Part shown: in pieces, positions 32,566 through 42,899 of the stretch
How the letters are laid out: every line of letters starts with the position of its first letter
How positions within the stretch are numbered: the first letter of the stretch is position 1
Assembly (NCBI GenBank): GCA_016648135.1
Contig: JADDOH010023116.1
Coordinates: 1-64,000, forward strand
Length of the DNA: 64,000 bases
Direction of reading: 5' to 3'
DNA from: Agrypnia vestita
Lineage: Eukaryota > Arthropoda > Insecta > Trichoptera > Phryganeidae
Translations under genes and position numbers: made by a program
Notes under the pieces: generated by a model
The model's database searches: none
Told to the model about the DNA's origin: nothing
Seen by the model: only the letters and a program-made list of their open reading frames with translations

Positions 32566-32710
32566 TAGCGAAGGGAAAAACTATAATTAAAAATGAAGGC
32601 TAAAACACAAACACATTCACCATTTTGAAGACTACAAAGTGTGCACTACATTTGTAGTATAAATTATATAAATTACATGAAGTGTACTAATTGTAGTACT
32701 ACAAAAATGT
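32566..32710 (+). mobile_element. TIR element B, left-end fragment
   Basis: Begins AGCGAAGGGAAAAACTA and continues TTGAAGACTACAAAGTGTGC and CATTTGTAGTATA. It matches the left half of the complete copy at 49672-49979. The right end is missing. Confidence 0.55.
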
Positions 32711-32714
32711 AACT

Positions 32715-33612
32715 ATTGCGATCACCAACAAGAAGTACCACTTGAAAAGTATACTGCAACAATATTTTCAAATCCATGGGAGGAGGCGGTTTTTTCAGTT
32801 TCTGGCGAATTTGTTATTCAGTCCCAAAATTTTCAAATCCATGGAAAGGGGGGGCGGGTTGTTTCGGTTTCCAGAAATTTCTTCATTTATCTACATCGAC
32901 ATTTTCCCGAAAATTTCACTTATGAAAAACATCACGCTTCAATTTAAAATTTGAAGTGTGTAGTTTGTAATAGGTATGCATTTTAAAATGAAATGTACTA
33001 TTAGTAGTTGGTACAGAGCGGACCCATCACTACAAGCTATCAATAAATCTGCAAGTATATTTTTTTTTTTAGTGTTTTTCATTTGCCTCTCTTGGCCATG
33101 TCTCGTGATAGTATCATAATATTCTGTCACTATAATAATAATAGTTTTTATGCAGACATTTTTTCAGTCGAGTGCTGCTACAAGTCGCATACAAGTCCCA
33201 TCTTGGTACTTGATGACGTAGGGTTCACGACGGTCCGCTCCTAGACTATGTACATATTGTTAACTTTTTATTTCGATTTTTATTCTTACTTGCCTTGGTT
33301 CTATATTTTTTAGTCGTACATTATTTGTGTGTTTCTTTATTTTGTATATTTGGAACAAAAGGCAGTTGATTGTTGCCTAATGAATAGGGTCCAACAATTG
33401 TATGGGTATGTGTTGTTTATTGAATAAATAAATAAATAAGTAATTTAAATTTATTTTACTGATATTATAATTACGCAAACCTTTATATATTATGGTGTGC
33501 ACACCTTTCACTAAATGTAATACATATTAACAAAAGTGTAAGTTGTAATTAGAGTGCTGTGATAAAATTCTAATCACACTTGTACAATAAAAAAATGTAA
33601 ATTCTTATAAAT
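32715..33612. other. Intergenic DNA with possible LTR scrap
   Basis: At 33075-33112 the phrase TTTTTCATTTGCCTCTCTTG...CATGTCTCGTGA resembles the right end of the solo LTR at 57234-57835. The two ATTTTCAAATCCATGG copies (32764 and 32828) form a short direct repeat. No gene was found. Confidence 0.3.
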
Positions 33613-33624
33613 AATTGGTTCACT
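33613..33624. repeat. LINE target-site duplication, left
   Basis: AATTGGTTCACT here is repeated exactly at 34839-34850, immediately after the LINE tail. A 12-bp exact duplication marks both ends of the insertion. Confidence 0.85.
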
Positions 33625-34838
33625 CGTAGAGTCAGATATTCTCTCTACGAGTGTTGACGGAAAAGTTTTTAGCGAAAAACCAAAAACTTTTCTGTGCATT
33701 TGTAGATCTGCAAAAGGCTTATGATAGGGTTATAAGAGGAAGGTTATGGAAGGTACTCTCTGATTACAAGGTGAACAGTAAACTTATATACGCAGTTGCA
33801 TCCCTTTACGAGGGGAGTACTGCATGTGTAAGAATCAATGGATCATTCACACCATGGTTTGATATAACAAAAGGTGTCAAATAGGGTTGCGTAATGTCTC
33901 CATGGCTGTTCAACTTGTATATGGATAATTGTGTGAAAGAACTGGAATGTATGAATATAGGAGCGAAAATGAGTGATTTGATTGTATGCTGTTTACTGTA
34001 CGCGGATGATGCGGTATTAATGGCAAATAGTGAACAAGACCTACAAAGTCTAGTTAGCAGGATGTATGATGTATGCAAGAAAAGTGACCTTATTATGAAT
34101 GTAAAGAAGTCAAAAGTATTGGTATTCAAGAAGGAGGAAAGTAAGACGTGTGAAATACTAGTAGGCAATGAATGTTTGGAACAAGTAGATGAGTTTGTGT
34201 ACTTGGGAAGTATGTTCGATAGAAGAGGGAATGTTGAGAAAGATATAGAGAGGAGAGTGACTGCCGGGAATAGGATGAACGGTGCTTTGAATGCAATAAT
34301 TTCTAATAGAAATAAGTCTACCGAGGCAAAACTGGTGGTACATAATGGAGTTCTGGTACCGACACTAATGTATGGAAGTGAAGCCTGGAGCTGGCAGGAG
34401 AGGAACGAAAGTAGATTGAATGCAGTGGAGATGAGGTCCCTTAGACGTATGTATGGTAAATCCATGTATGATAGAGTAAAGAATGAAGATATTAAGAATG
34501 AATGTAAAGCTGATCGTAGCATAATACAGAGAATAAAAATAGGGTCGCTCAGGTGGTTTGGGCATGCTGAGCGAATGAATGAGGAAAGAATAGTAAGAAA
34601 GATATATGATGCAAGTGTTGACGGCGCCAGAAAGAGAGGGCGACCACGGAAGACGTGGCATGATCAGATTAACCAGATACTAGAAGATGGTCCTGTTAGA
34701 AGCCTGAACAACCGTCGAGCTTGCATGCGAAGATGTATGAATGTAGACGAAGCAAAAGTTGTATGTCAGGACAGAAGAGTATGGCGCTCTATCCTCTCTG
34801 CCTACTCCCAAGGGGAAACGGCGTGATGGTAAGTAAGT
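33625..34838 (+). mobile_element. 5'-truncated non-LTR retrotransposon with TSD
   Basis: The element lies between exact 12-bp duplications. It starts with a short hairpin-like piece (CGTAGAG...CTCTACG, 33625-33650) that is not LINE coding sequence. It then enters the reverse transcriptase gene and ends GGCGTGATGG followed by a (TAAG)n tail. The almost absent 3' UTR and the short tandem-repeat tail resemble RTE-type elements. Clade assignment is inference. The same tail is on copies at 14.5, 15.5 and 20.6 kb. Confidence 0.85.
33651..34826 (+). pseudogene. LINE reverse transcriptase, C-terminal part, one stop
   Basis: The frame runs from LTEKFLAKNQKLFCAFVDLQ to SAYSQGETA, interrupted only by TAG at 33882-33884 (KGVK*GCVMSPW), where active elements have Gln. 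Reverse transcriptase motifs are FCAFVDLQKAYDRV (first catalytic Asp), GV.QGCVMSPWLFNLYMD, LLYADDAVLMA (catalytic pair) and YLGSMFD. The C-terminal region includes SLRWFGHAERMNEERIVRKI, RKRGRPRKTWHDQI, EDGPVRSLNNRRACMRRC and VCQDRRVWRSIL. The endonuclease and fingers are lost by truncation. It would copy RNA into DNA at a nicked target; this copy is dead. Confidence 0.88.
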
Positions 34839-34850
34839 AATTGGTTCACT

Positions 34851-35682
34851 GCAAAAACTTTATATTTATCTGCAATGAAATATATGGGACCATTGTGAAA
34901 ATAAAATAATAATATTACATCGCTATTAAAGGGTAAAATATTCAATTATGAACAAAAACAGTTTTTTTTGTAGATTTATTCATCTTAAATACATAAACAT
35001 TACATGACACAGAAAAATACACAAAATCAATAAAAAATGAGTACATACATTTAAATGGAGATAAAGTTACAATATTATTATGATCTTAGATTAAAGATAT
35101 GGCTTAAAAAGAATAAAAATGTAAATACATGTTTAAAGTCATTTTCGATTACATAAAAAATAAAATAAGCTTCAAAAGCATTAAAAATCCAACTATGCAC
35201 CACTTTTAACACATAAAAAACATTTGTTATGTCAAACATAAGTACATCTATGATTTATGTAATTTAATTACATACTAATAGATTTTAAAGTATGCAAGAC
35301 CTTGAAATGCACACTGGATGGTCTCTTTAGGAACCCTAATATCGTTACAACCAGATCATTGGGCTAGTTGTTTCATATTTAAAATAAATTTTAGGCAATA
35401 GACATTTTTAACAAAAAAAATGTAAATGTTTTTAATCACTGATATAATTGTTTAATATGCAATACAAAAATAATGTTTATAATAATATGTATATTTAGAA
35501 TAAAAAAATCACAATTATCTTTTTAAAAGATGCATAAAATGTTGTTTAATTTGATAAGGGACTTATCACATCTGTGTTTCATCACAAATTTACCAAAGCT
35601 AGAAGATAATAACAAACATAATTCCACCATTATTTTTGTTATGGAATTAATTTAGACAGTAGTTTAAATCATCTAATGATTA
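34851..35682. other. AT-rich intergenic DNA
   Basis: No gene or element found. Confidence 0.4.
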
Positions 35683-35723
35683 TGTACCAATAAAATGTAT
35701 ATTAATGTACATTTTATTGGTAC
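35683..35723. repeat. Perfect 16-bp hairpin
   Basis: GTACCAATAAAATGTA pairs exactly with TACATTTTATTGGTAC around a loop of about 9 nt. It abuts the left end of the pogo-like MITE. Confidence 0.6.
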
Positions 35724-36253
35724 AGTAATTCGATTTGTTTGTTCGATCAATTCGAACCCGCTAATTTGAAATTCACCTTAATTCAAAAATTTTCAAAGCC
35801 ACAAGTCCAAACTTTTAATTTTTTGGTAAATTAACCCTTTAATTTGAAAACTACAGAATTCAAAATAATTTTTAGCCCCTTGCACCACAATACATTTTAG
35901 TTCACATAATTAATTTTTTTTTGGAAATTTGACAATATTGAAATAAATATTCCAATTATTTTTTTGCAAGTGAAAAACAGAAAATATGTTAATACTGGGT
36001 ATTTTAATAATAGAAATATGTATTGCGATATTTGTGCAAGTATAATACATTTTGCATTTTCAAAATGATTTTATGAAACATACAAAAATAAAGACTTTTT
36101 CACAAAATTAATGGCTTTTTTCATGAGTTTTACCATTTTGGGTGAATTTCACAATCACATTGTGATATTTTGTACATTAAATTTTGAATCAACAGGGTTA
36201 CGCATAATGTTTTTTTTGGATCCGTTGAATTTCATATTAACGAGGTTCAACTG
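35723..36253. mobile_element. pogo-like MITE
   Basis: The ends are CAGTAATTCG...GAACCCGCTAATTTGAAATTC on the left and, in reverse complement, CAGTTGAACCTCGTTAATAT then GAAATTC on the right. TA flanks at 35721-35722 and 36254-36255 agree with a Tc1/pogo-type target duplication. The 531-bp body has no transposase. A decayed copy of the same terminus is near 61065-61094. Confidence 0.55.
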
Positions 36254-36255
36254 TA

Positions 36256-37352
36256 CTTTTCAAGGTTTTATTTAATATTCCCTGAAATATAATTGATATT
36301 CCATTCTCTAATATGTTTAGTATTAATATAGTGTAGTATGGACCAAATAAAAAATAATCAAATCAATCATTATTACATACATATTTATTTGAATGACATC
36401 CTCAATATAAAACATTCATTAGGATAACCATCTAGTTTATCAGAGCTGATAGTTTATATGTTTGGTGTATTTTAAGGATCTATTTGATTGCTAGCAATAC
36501 TGTATCATAAGCAGCTCTGTCCTAGGCTTTGCGCTAGCGAAGTGTTTCGTCAATGTGAGCGTCCAAATGTTGAATATGTAACACTACATTGGATAACACA
36601 TTCCGAAAATTCATGTTATTTAATAAGAATAAGGCTGCAGGTTTTGGTTGGTATCGAAGACCAACCTACGGTAGAATAATCCCCAAGAAACTCTAATATC
36701 AACAAAATATTCAATTGCAAGCCAAAAAGAACTATGTACTTTCTTTTAGCATTAAAAATAATGTGATGTTTATTTAATGACACAAATAGCTCAAAGAGAG
36801 CTGAATTAAGAGTTTGAGTAGTATTAATCTATCTTAAATTCAGTCATATTTTGTGAATTTGACTTTGCATCATTTTATGAAATAAATTCCTTTATGAAAG
36901 TGGCAGTGTTTGGTACAGTCGGCATGTTTATAACAACTATTTTGGTATGCATTGTGATTCGAAATTACAATTTACTAGGTAAATCACTTCTCTCTGGTAA
37001 ATACATTTTGTTAGATCTGTAACTAAAACTTCAACACTTTGATGACCAAATATTAGCAAATATTTATTTAAAACAAAGAGTGGTTATTATTACAAACATA
37101 TACATAAAACAGAATAAATATACAAAATTTTATATAATTTCAGAAAATATGTATAATATCAGAAAACATGGTATACTAAGATTATTCTAATATCTGTCGC
37201 TCGCAAGTGTATTTAGAGAGCACTTTGCTAATATTAATGATTATCATCATGATTTTGAATATCAAATATTTAAAAATCAGTACATTTTGTTATTCATGAG
37301 AGGGTTGCAATCGTTAGAGATCAATGTGCAAATAATATTAAGATAAATTATA
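36256..37352. other. AT-rich intergenic DNA
   Basis: No gene recognised; open frames are short. Confidence 0.35.
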
Positions 37353-37490
37353 GTAGTCTCACAGAGACGAAGCTATTTATGTAGGAAACATGTATGGAAG
37401 TCTTTAGAGGATGGCCAAGGGGCTTACGACCTGTATGAGCTGGCTTAAGTGATCTCTATACTATGCAACATTCACAATTCCATTGTAAGA
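37353..37490 (+). repeat. Dispersed repeat R5, copy 4 (fullest)
   Basis: Runs from GTCTCACAGAGACGAAGCTA through GGAAACATGTATGGAAGTC and CTTACGACCTGTATGAGCTG to CAACATTCACAATTCCA. Other copies keep different parts of this consensus. No tRNA-like promoter boxes or A-tail are evident. Confidence 0.5.
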
Positions 37491-38541
37491 ATATTAATTA
37501 ATTGTGTTCTCAGAACATATATATAAAAATATTTTTTTTTTATATTATGTAGTTAAAAATATATATTTTATTTTAGAAAATATACAAATATATGTAGCCG
37601 CAGCTATCCAATTATTTTTTAAATTCACTTCAAAATATTTAAAGCCAAATGCCGCAGATAATAAAATCCTGTGAATTCAAAATTCAGTGGATGATAAAAC
37701 TCAATATCATAAAAATTCCCAAAATTTATAAAAAAAAACATAAAGTTGTAAAACAAAATGCTGCTCTATAAATATATCATAAATGTGTGTGGCATGAGGA
37801 TTTTGAAAATATTTAAAATTAATAATTAAGTTAGCGGGTTTAATACGCCATGAAATTGACAATTTGGATCTGGATATGTTTCAAAAATTTCCAATTGATA
37901 TTTCCCAATAATATAATTCCAAATAATAAAAAACAATCCAATTAATAAGTGGATTTTTTATCAATGTTAACTTAAGTTTTGAATTACTTAGCTGAAATTA
38001 ATAATGTACATAAATGCTAAGAATAATGCAATAGAAATTTTGACAGCGCCTACGTAAACCTATACAAAAAATAAACTTTACAGGAGAGCCGTTTGAAGTT
38101 TGGCTTTACATACAAAATGAGCGCATTTGTCCATTTTTATATTTTAGTTTTTTGTTCTGAAAAAATTAAGACCATTTTTTAAAATTTTTATATTGTAGAG
38201 AAGAGTTACACGTATTGGAAAAAAATAAAAAAACACACTTTTGGTAAATGTCCAAGTTTACATAAGGACTGTCGATTTGATGGCGCATGCATAAAAGGAA
38301 GAAACTTGTCTCAAAATTCATGTAACGGAATGCAAATGTTGCCGCCACGCATTTTTGTTTAATATTTTACACATACTTGTTAAGTATGTGCAGAGGAATG
38401 ACTACAACTAATGAGTGTAGACCTTTACTATATCTCTCATGAGATTATATCATGGTGAGAGATTAATGGCATCCTTGTAAAGCCATTAATTTGGCTCGAT
38501 TAATTTATTATTTCCTGTATAACTACATATTTATATATTTT
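37491..38541. other. 3' flank of the PGRP gene
   Basis: AT-rich, no gene. A reverse AATAAA near 38503-38510 is a second possible polyadenylation signal for the PGRP transcript. Confidence 0.35.
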
Positions 38542-38547
38542 TTTATT
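38542..38547 (-). promoter_or_regulatory. Candidate polyadenylation signal of PGRP gene
   Basis: AATAAA on the minus strand, about 72 nt after the PGRP stop codon and just past a 3' UTR hairpin. Spacing is plausible, but other AATAAA copies lie nearby. Confidence 0.35.
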
Positions 38548-38568
38548 CTGATTAGTGGACACATAAAA

Positions 38569-38596
38569 TCTCTACAATGTAAATACATTGTAGAGA
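38569..38596 (-). repeat. Perfect 13-bp hairpin in PGRP 3' UTR
   Basis: TCTCTACAATGTA and TACATTGTAGAGA form a perfect stem with a 2-nt AA centre, 22 nt after the PGRP stop codon. It would be in the mature mRNA. Confidence 0.5.
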
Positions 38597-38618
38597 CTTT
38601 ACTACAATGATAAAACTG

Positions 38619-38829
38619 TTACGCATTATTTGGTGGAGGATCGGCCAGCCAGTGTGGGTGGGTTTTCAGAACCTCAAACAAGGCTTTGCCGGGACTTTCG
38701 AACGGGGAACACTGGCAGTGACCGAGGAGGGCGTAGTCAGACGCAATGTACTTCTCTTTGACGGCCATCTCCAGTAATGCTGAAAGGGCTCGCAGACTGC
38801 GATCAGGAGGGCATACAGTCATGTAACAG
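38619..38829 (-). CDS. PGRP-LE-like sensor, coding exon 4 (C-terminus)
   Basis: Encodes residues 309-377: CYMTVCPPDRSLRALSALLE, then YIASDYALLGH and SPFESPGKALFEVLKTHPHW, ending DPPPNNA. This is the end of the PGRP amidase-like fold. The third zinc-ligand His is present (LLGH, residue 345). The fourth ligand, Cys in the usual TECPG, is Ser353 (FESPG), so amidase activity should be absent. The acceptor is ATTCCAG|CTGTTAC and the phase fits exon 3 (GG|C gives Gly). Confidence 0.9.
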
Positions 38830-40895
38830 CTGGAATATGAGTTATAACATATTTTTTAACAATTTGCTACTTTATACATACATACATATTAATTAGGTGT
38901 ACCCTATAGGTAATCAATTATTTTTGGTGTGAAATGTTTGCTTCATTCAAGCTTCATTCATTCAAGTGAATGTGTAAAGACATGTTTTATAAACTCTATA
39001 TAAAAAAACTCTAAATGTGGAGACCTGTAATTGGCCATCTATATTATATCAATGTTTTCTATGCTTCTTTGTTGTGCTGTTGGTCTTCCATGTATATTAA
39101 ATAAATACGCAATTTATAATCCATGGTCTTGTGACTTGTGACAATTAAATTAATTTTTTATTATTACTCTGTTGTAAAATGGCAGACAATCAACTAACTG
39201 AAGAACATTTACGTCATTGCATGCTGTTTCATTAACTATCGGGTGTTAATGCAACGGTTGCAACAAAGAAAATTTGTGATGTGTATGGAGAAGTATTAAA
39301 AGTAAATAAGTGGCAACGTTGCTTTAGAAAATTTTCCGATGGTGATTTTGACTTGTCTGAAAGTGATCAAAGTGGGCGCCCGGTAGGGTTTGATAATGAC
39401 GCTTTAAAAACATGTAGAAGCATATTTTTCTTAAAAGTCTACCAACAAGATGGCAAAAGGTCTTAGATAACTAAATAATGTATCATTAGAATTAGGCTGA
39501 TTGTATCCATAAATATAATCATTTTGGAGGATATCTCTTCATTGACAATATCAAAACAAAACATGCAGATTTCTGAATTGAAAATATTTCACAGCAATTT
39601 AATTTTTAAAGTTTTACATTTGTCTAATATTTAAGTTTTTTAGATTGAACAAAAAAAGGAGACATAAAATCATTTATATTTACTTTCATGGTTCCGTGAT
39701 AATAAATGCAAATTCATTCTTTATGGATGAAATAAAATAATGTTAGTGATTCATCTTCCTCAGGGGCTTTGCTAAGTTTTAATGAACATGCTTTTTAAAA
39801 CATACTATATTAAATAGATTGTTTAAAATAAGGAAAAATACTTGTGTATAATTTTATAAATTTAGTTATAAAGTTGCATCGAATTTTGAGAAACAAAACA
39901 CCAGACTATCCATTATTTGTTTGATTGTTGATATCTCGTGAACAACAATATATTTTCTACTTTGATTAAGTTGTTGCGTTGCTAGAAATACTAATTGAAA
40001 TGATGAATATAATAAATACAATATAACCTTAATATAACAGACTTTGGATTTAGCAGATAAAATTTCCTGAAAAAAATGAATTTTTTTAAAAAACACCCGT
40101 AGAGAAATAGCCGAGGAAGATGTTTTACAATCACACCATACCTGATACCCATACATAGGTTATCTTCAAAAGCAGATTAAAGCAATTTTACCTTTCCCAA
40201 AACTTAGTTCAACCATCCTTTATCCCCATCCATCTTCCACTCTTCTCATTATCATGGAGCTTTGTTATTGTAATATTGTTATAATATTGTAATATTGTTA
40301 GATTGTATTCCATAAATTGTATGTTAGGTTGGAAAAATTTGCCAACTGGCAATAATCCCGCCGTTATAGTGGTATGTATGAATAAAGTAAATAAATAACT
40401 TCAAAAATTAAAAAAAAAACTTAACCACTTTTTCTAATTAGCAAAACAACTTTATTATATGATATAATTTCGGCTTTAGTATAATATGCATAATTCAAAT
40501 TTGTATAAATTTCTTTTCCTAGAAACGTTACAGGCACCAATTTTAAATCAGTAAAACATATAAAATCATTTGTTAAAAAAGTTGTTTTCGTATTCTAACA
40601 AATTTATTAATATAATTCAGTTTACAAGGTATTTGATACACAGTTCCTGGCCTTGAAAGTTATGCTGGGTATGGTATTCATAATGGAGGGTGATTAATAT
40701 ATTGTTATCTCTCGTTTATATTCATACAGAGGCCATTTCCAAAGTGTACACAGCGCTTGTGAAACTCATAATGCACCTTCGTTAAAATTTATCTCACATT
40801 CGAATTTGGATTTGCAATGTTTTGGAGAAACAAATATTTTTTCTATCCTCGGGTAAAATATATAGGAAGGGAAAGAAATTAACAGATATCCTTAC
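38830..40895 (-). other. PGRP intron 3
   Basis: A 2.07-kb intron with a GTAAGG donor and an ATTCCAG acceptor on the minus strand. It contains the internally deleted mariner at 39179-39480 and otherwise AT-rich sequence. Confidence 0.7.
39179..39480 (+). mobile_element. Internally deleted mariner relic
   Basis: Reads MADNQLTEEHLRHCMLFH, stop, SGVNATVATKKICDVYGE, then WQRCFRKFSDGDFDLSES and SGRPVGFDNDAL, the N-terminal DNA-binding part of a mariner transposase. It then jumps to FFLKVYQQDGKRS, which resembles the extreme C-terminus of the family. The catalytic core is deleted. It differs from both other mariners in the window. Confidence 0.6.
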
Positions 40896-41112
40896 CCAAT
40901 GAAGGATATTCCAATAGCTATTCTGTTGTATCCGAGGGTGTGTGCGCCAACTCGTTTCCATCCCCTCCCTTCGTAAACGTTACCATCTTCTCCAATCAAG
41001 AAGCTATATGCGATGTCGCTCCATTTCCTGGACTCAATGTGGAAACACTGGATATCTCTCACCAAGGAAACATTCTCAGCTATGGAGACTCCGGGTTCTG
41101 TCGCTGTATGAG
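40896..41112 (-). CDS. PGRP-LE-like sensor, coding exon 3
   Basis: Encodes residues 237-307, the core of the PGRP domain: HTATEPG, then SLVRDIQCFHIESRKWSDIA, YSFLIGEDGNVYEGRGW, GAHTLGYNRIAIGISFI. VRDIQ..H, W.DI.Y.FLIG.DG..YEGRGW and GAH..GYN are family signatures. The second zinc-ligand Tyr is present (residue 271). The two Cys that normally form the conserved disulfide between HTAT and VRDIQ are missing, which suits a reducing cytosol. The acceptor is TTTCCAG|CTCAT and the donor ATTGG|GTAAGG. Confidence 0.93.
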
Positions 41113-41277
41113 CTGGAAATGGAAAAAGCAAGTTGTAGTAATAGATATAGAGTAGTATATAGAATAGTGATAGAGAAATAATAGAAACTAGTTACAACCC
41201 ATCAAAAATTACGGAAAATTGATTTGTGTCTTTGTTATATTTATCGTATCTTCTCGGCAGTCCACGGAGAGGCAGCT

Positions 41278-41345
41278 GTAGCAACATATCTTGAGCGACC
41301 AGTTTGGGTTTGCTGGTCCGGGGTTCAAGCCCTATCTGTGGCTGT
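41278..41345 (+). pseudogene. tRNA-like sequence in PGRP intron 2
   Basis: A B-box-like GGGGTTCAAGCCC and end pairing CAG...CCACGGA with TCTGTGGCTG suggest a tRNA-derived unit. The anticodon arm is unclear and the A box is weak. Confidence 0.25.
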
Positions 41346-41794
41346 TTAATTTAGTTTTTTTTAGCTGTGAATTTGAACAAAAATTACAAACGTTACACAA
41401 AGTTACGGGGACAGACAGACGGACGGATGGACAGATAGCGAAATTATTATGTTTGATTGTTTTTTAGTTTTGAAATGCAATAAAATGGCACAATTAAAAA
41501 GGATGGTGGCCCATTATTGAAGTACAAATATTCAGAGAACACAAATTGAAAAATACAAAAAACAATATCCTCACAAGAAAATGTTGAATTTTATTCATAT
41601 AACTGCATGTATGGAGTATATTACAATAATACAAATCAGTAATGAATGTAGTGAAAATTAAAATACACAAAAATTATTATGGCCTATGAGTGTTATTGTT
41701 GATTTAAAAAAGAAATAATGAAAAATGAAAGTGTTAAGACATGAGCAGATATATAAGATATTGAAAGATCTTCTCAACGGAAACTGGAAAAATT

Positions 41795-41880
41795 GACAAC
41801 AACTGTGTGAATGTGGACGAGGCAAGTGCCGTGTTTCAGGACAGACATGGGAAGAGATTTATTCCATTTCTTTATAACTA
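41795..41880 (+). mobile_element. LINE remnant in PGRP intron 2
   Basis: CVNVDEASAVFQDRHGKRFI corresponds to the CMNVDEAKVVCQDRRVWRSI tail of the LINE at 33.6 kb, and a TAAGTAA tail follows near 41900. It is strongly decayed. Confidence 0.45.
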
Positions 41881-41939
41881 CAGTTATGTGATGTGATGAT
41901 AATAAGTAAATTACTTAGGAAAAAATTTAAATTTCTCAC

Positions 41940-42050
41940 ATATTATAACATATTTAGGGATGTGGTCTAACTCCTCGAATTCTATAGCGTGCTGCGCCAG
42001 CCATCTTCTCCGGGGAATGATGGATAGTGGTCGGTTTAAGTCATTTGGAA
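41940..42050 (-). CDS. PGRP-LE-like sensor, coding exon 2
   Basis: Encodes residues 200-235 with split codons at both ends: PNDLNRPLSIIPRRRWLAQH, then IPKYVII. 'SII.RR.WLA' opens the PGRP domain throughout the family. The split codon at the 3' end gives Ser236 just before HTAT. In amidases that position is the first His ligand (HHTA), so Ser here is a loss of a zinc ligand. The acceptor is CTTTTCCAG|TTCCA and the donor ATAT|GTGAGA. Confidence 0.92.
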
Positions 42051-42259
42051 CTGGAAAAGAAGATTTACAAACAAATGAAAATCCAAGCAATACAGACATT
42101 CATGGAATGAATCATGTCTCGAACAAAACTATAAATGATAAATAAGTTGTCAAATGCAACGATTAAAAACATTTATAGTTTCAAGTGTTCACTCGCTCAA
42201 GGTATTCAAAAGGTAATATAAAATTTACCAGATTAGAACTTCACGCTCCAAAATATTAC

Positions 42260-42854
42260 CTTTGGTTCTCAGAAAAATATTATCGGGAACTTGTTCCTCC
42301 ATTTCAATCGTCGGTATTCTCGGTTTCTTTTTTTCTGATGAATCTGGTCGCACTTTGTATATATTGATATTAGTAACATTTCCCACGTATACCTTTTCTG
42401 AATTCTCCACATTAATATTTTTAAAGACATTTCCACTAGTATCGACAAACGTGTTATTTCCATTTTCCTGCAAGGATTCCGCCACTCGGTATTTCTTCTG
42501 CAAAGCGAATCTAGGATCTACCATAGCCGAATGGACATCACTATCGGCTACGGAGGATGCGTCATCCGTGTCGAAAACTTCACTAACAGACTCGCTGTAA
42601 ACAGATTCTGTTTCTGTAAAATCCGAATCCACTAGCCATTTTGCACAGTGTTCAGTTGACGGCTTATTTAGTTGAGTCATACTATTACTCGAGTCGTCCG
42701 TTTTATCTTCAGATTTCGCCGCTTTTTCTGCTTCTTTAGCATAGTCACTGTTACTGACACCAATTTGGTCAGCTGGTGAATTTACCTCGGCGTGGATAGA
42801 CAGCTGAGATATATCTAAGTCATTCACTTGTGGAGAAATAGCAACCGCCTCCAT
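42260..42854 (-). CDS. PGRP-LE: PGRP-LE-like intracellular sensor, coding exon 1
   Basis: Encodes residues 1-198 of a roughly 377-residue peptidoglycan recognition protein. Such receptors detect bacterial peptidoglycan and start the IMD pathway in insects. The exon has an acidic, Ser-rich region (TETESVYSESVSEVFDTDDA) and EKVYVGNVTNINIYK at about 153-167. That segment resembles the RHIM-like core of PGRP-LC, PGRP-LE and Imd. There is no hydrophobic stretch for a signal peptide or membrane anchor, so a cytosolic PGRP-LE-like protein is more likely than membrane-bound PGRP-LC. The ATG at 42852-42854 follows a possible 5' UTR acceptor (TTTTGTTTTCAG near 42892). The donor is CAAAG|GTAATA. The symbol is an inference from architecture; orthology is untested. 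Confidence 0.85.
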
Positions 42855-42899
42855 TGTAAAAAAATAACTGAGAAACAATTTTAATCTGAAAACAAAACT

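Noticed and set aside
42262..42600. 112-codon plus-strand open frame
   Set aside because: Antisense to PGRP coding exon 1; no independent signal.
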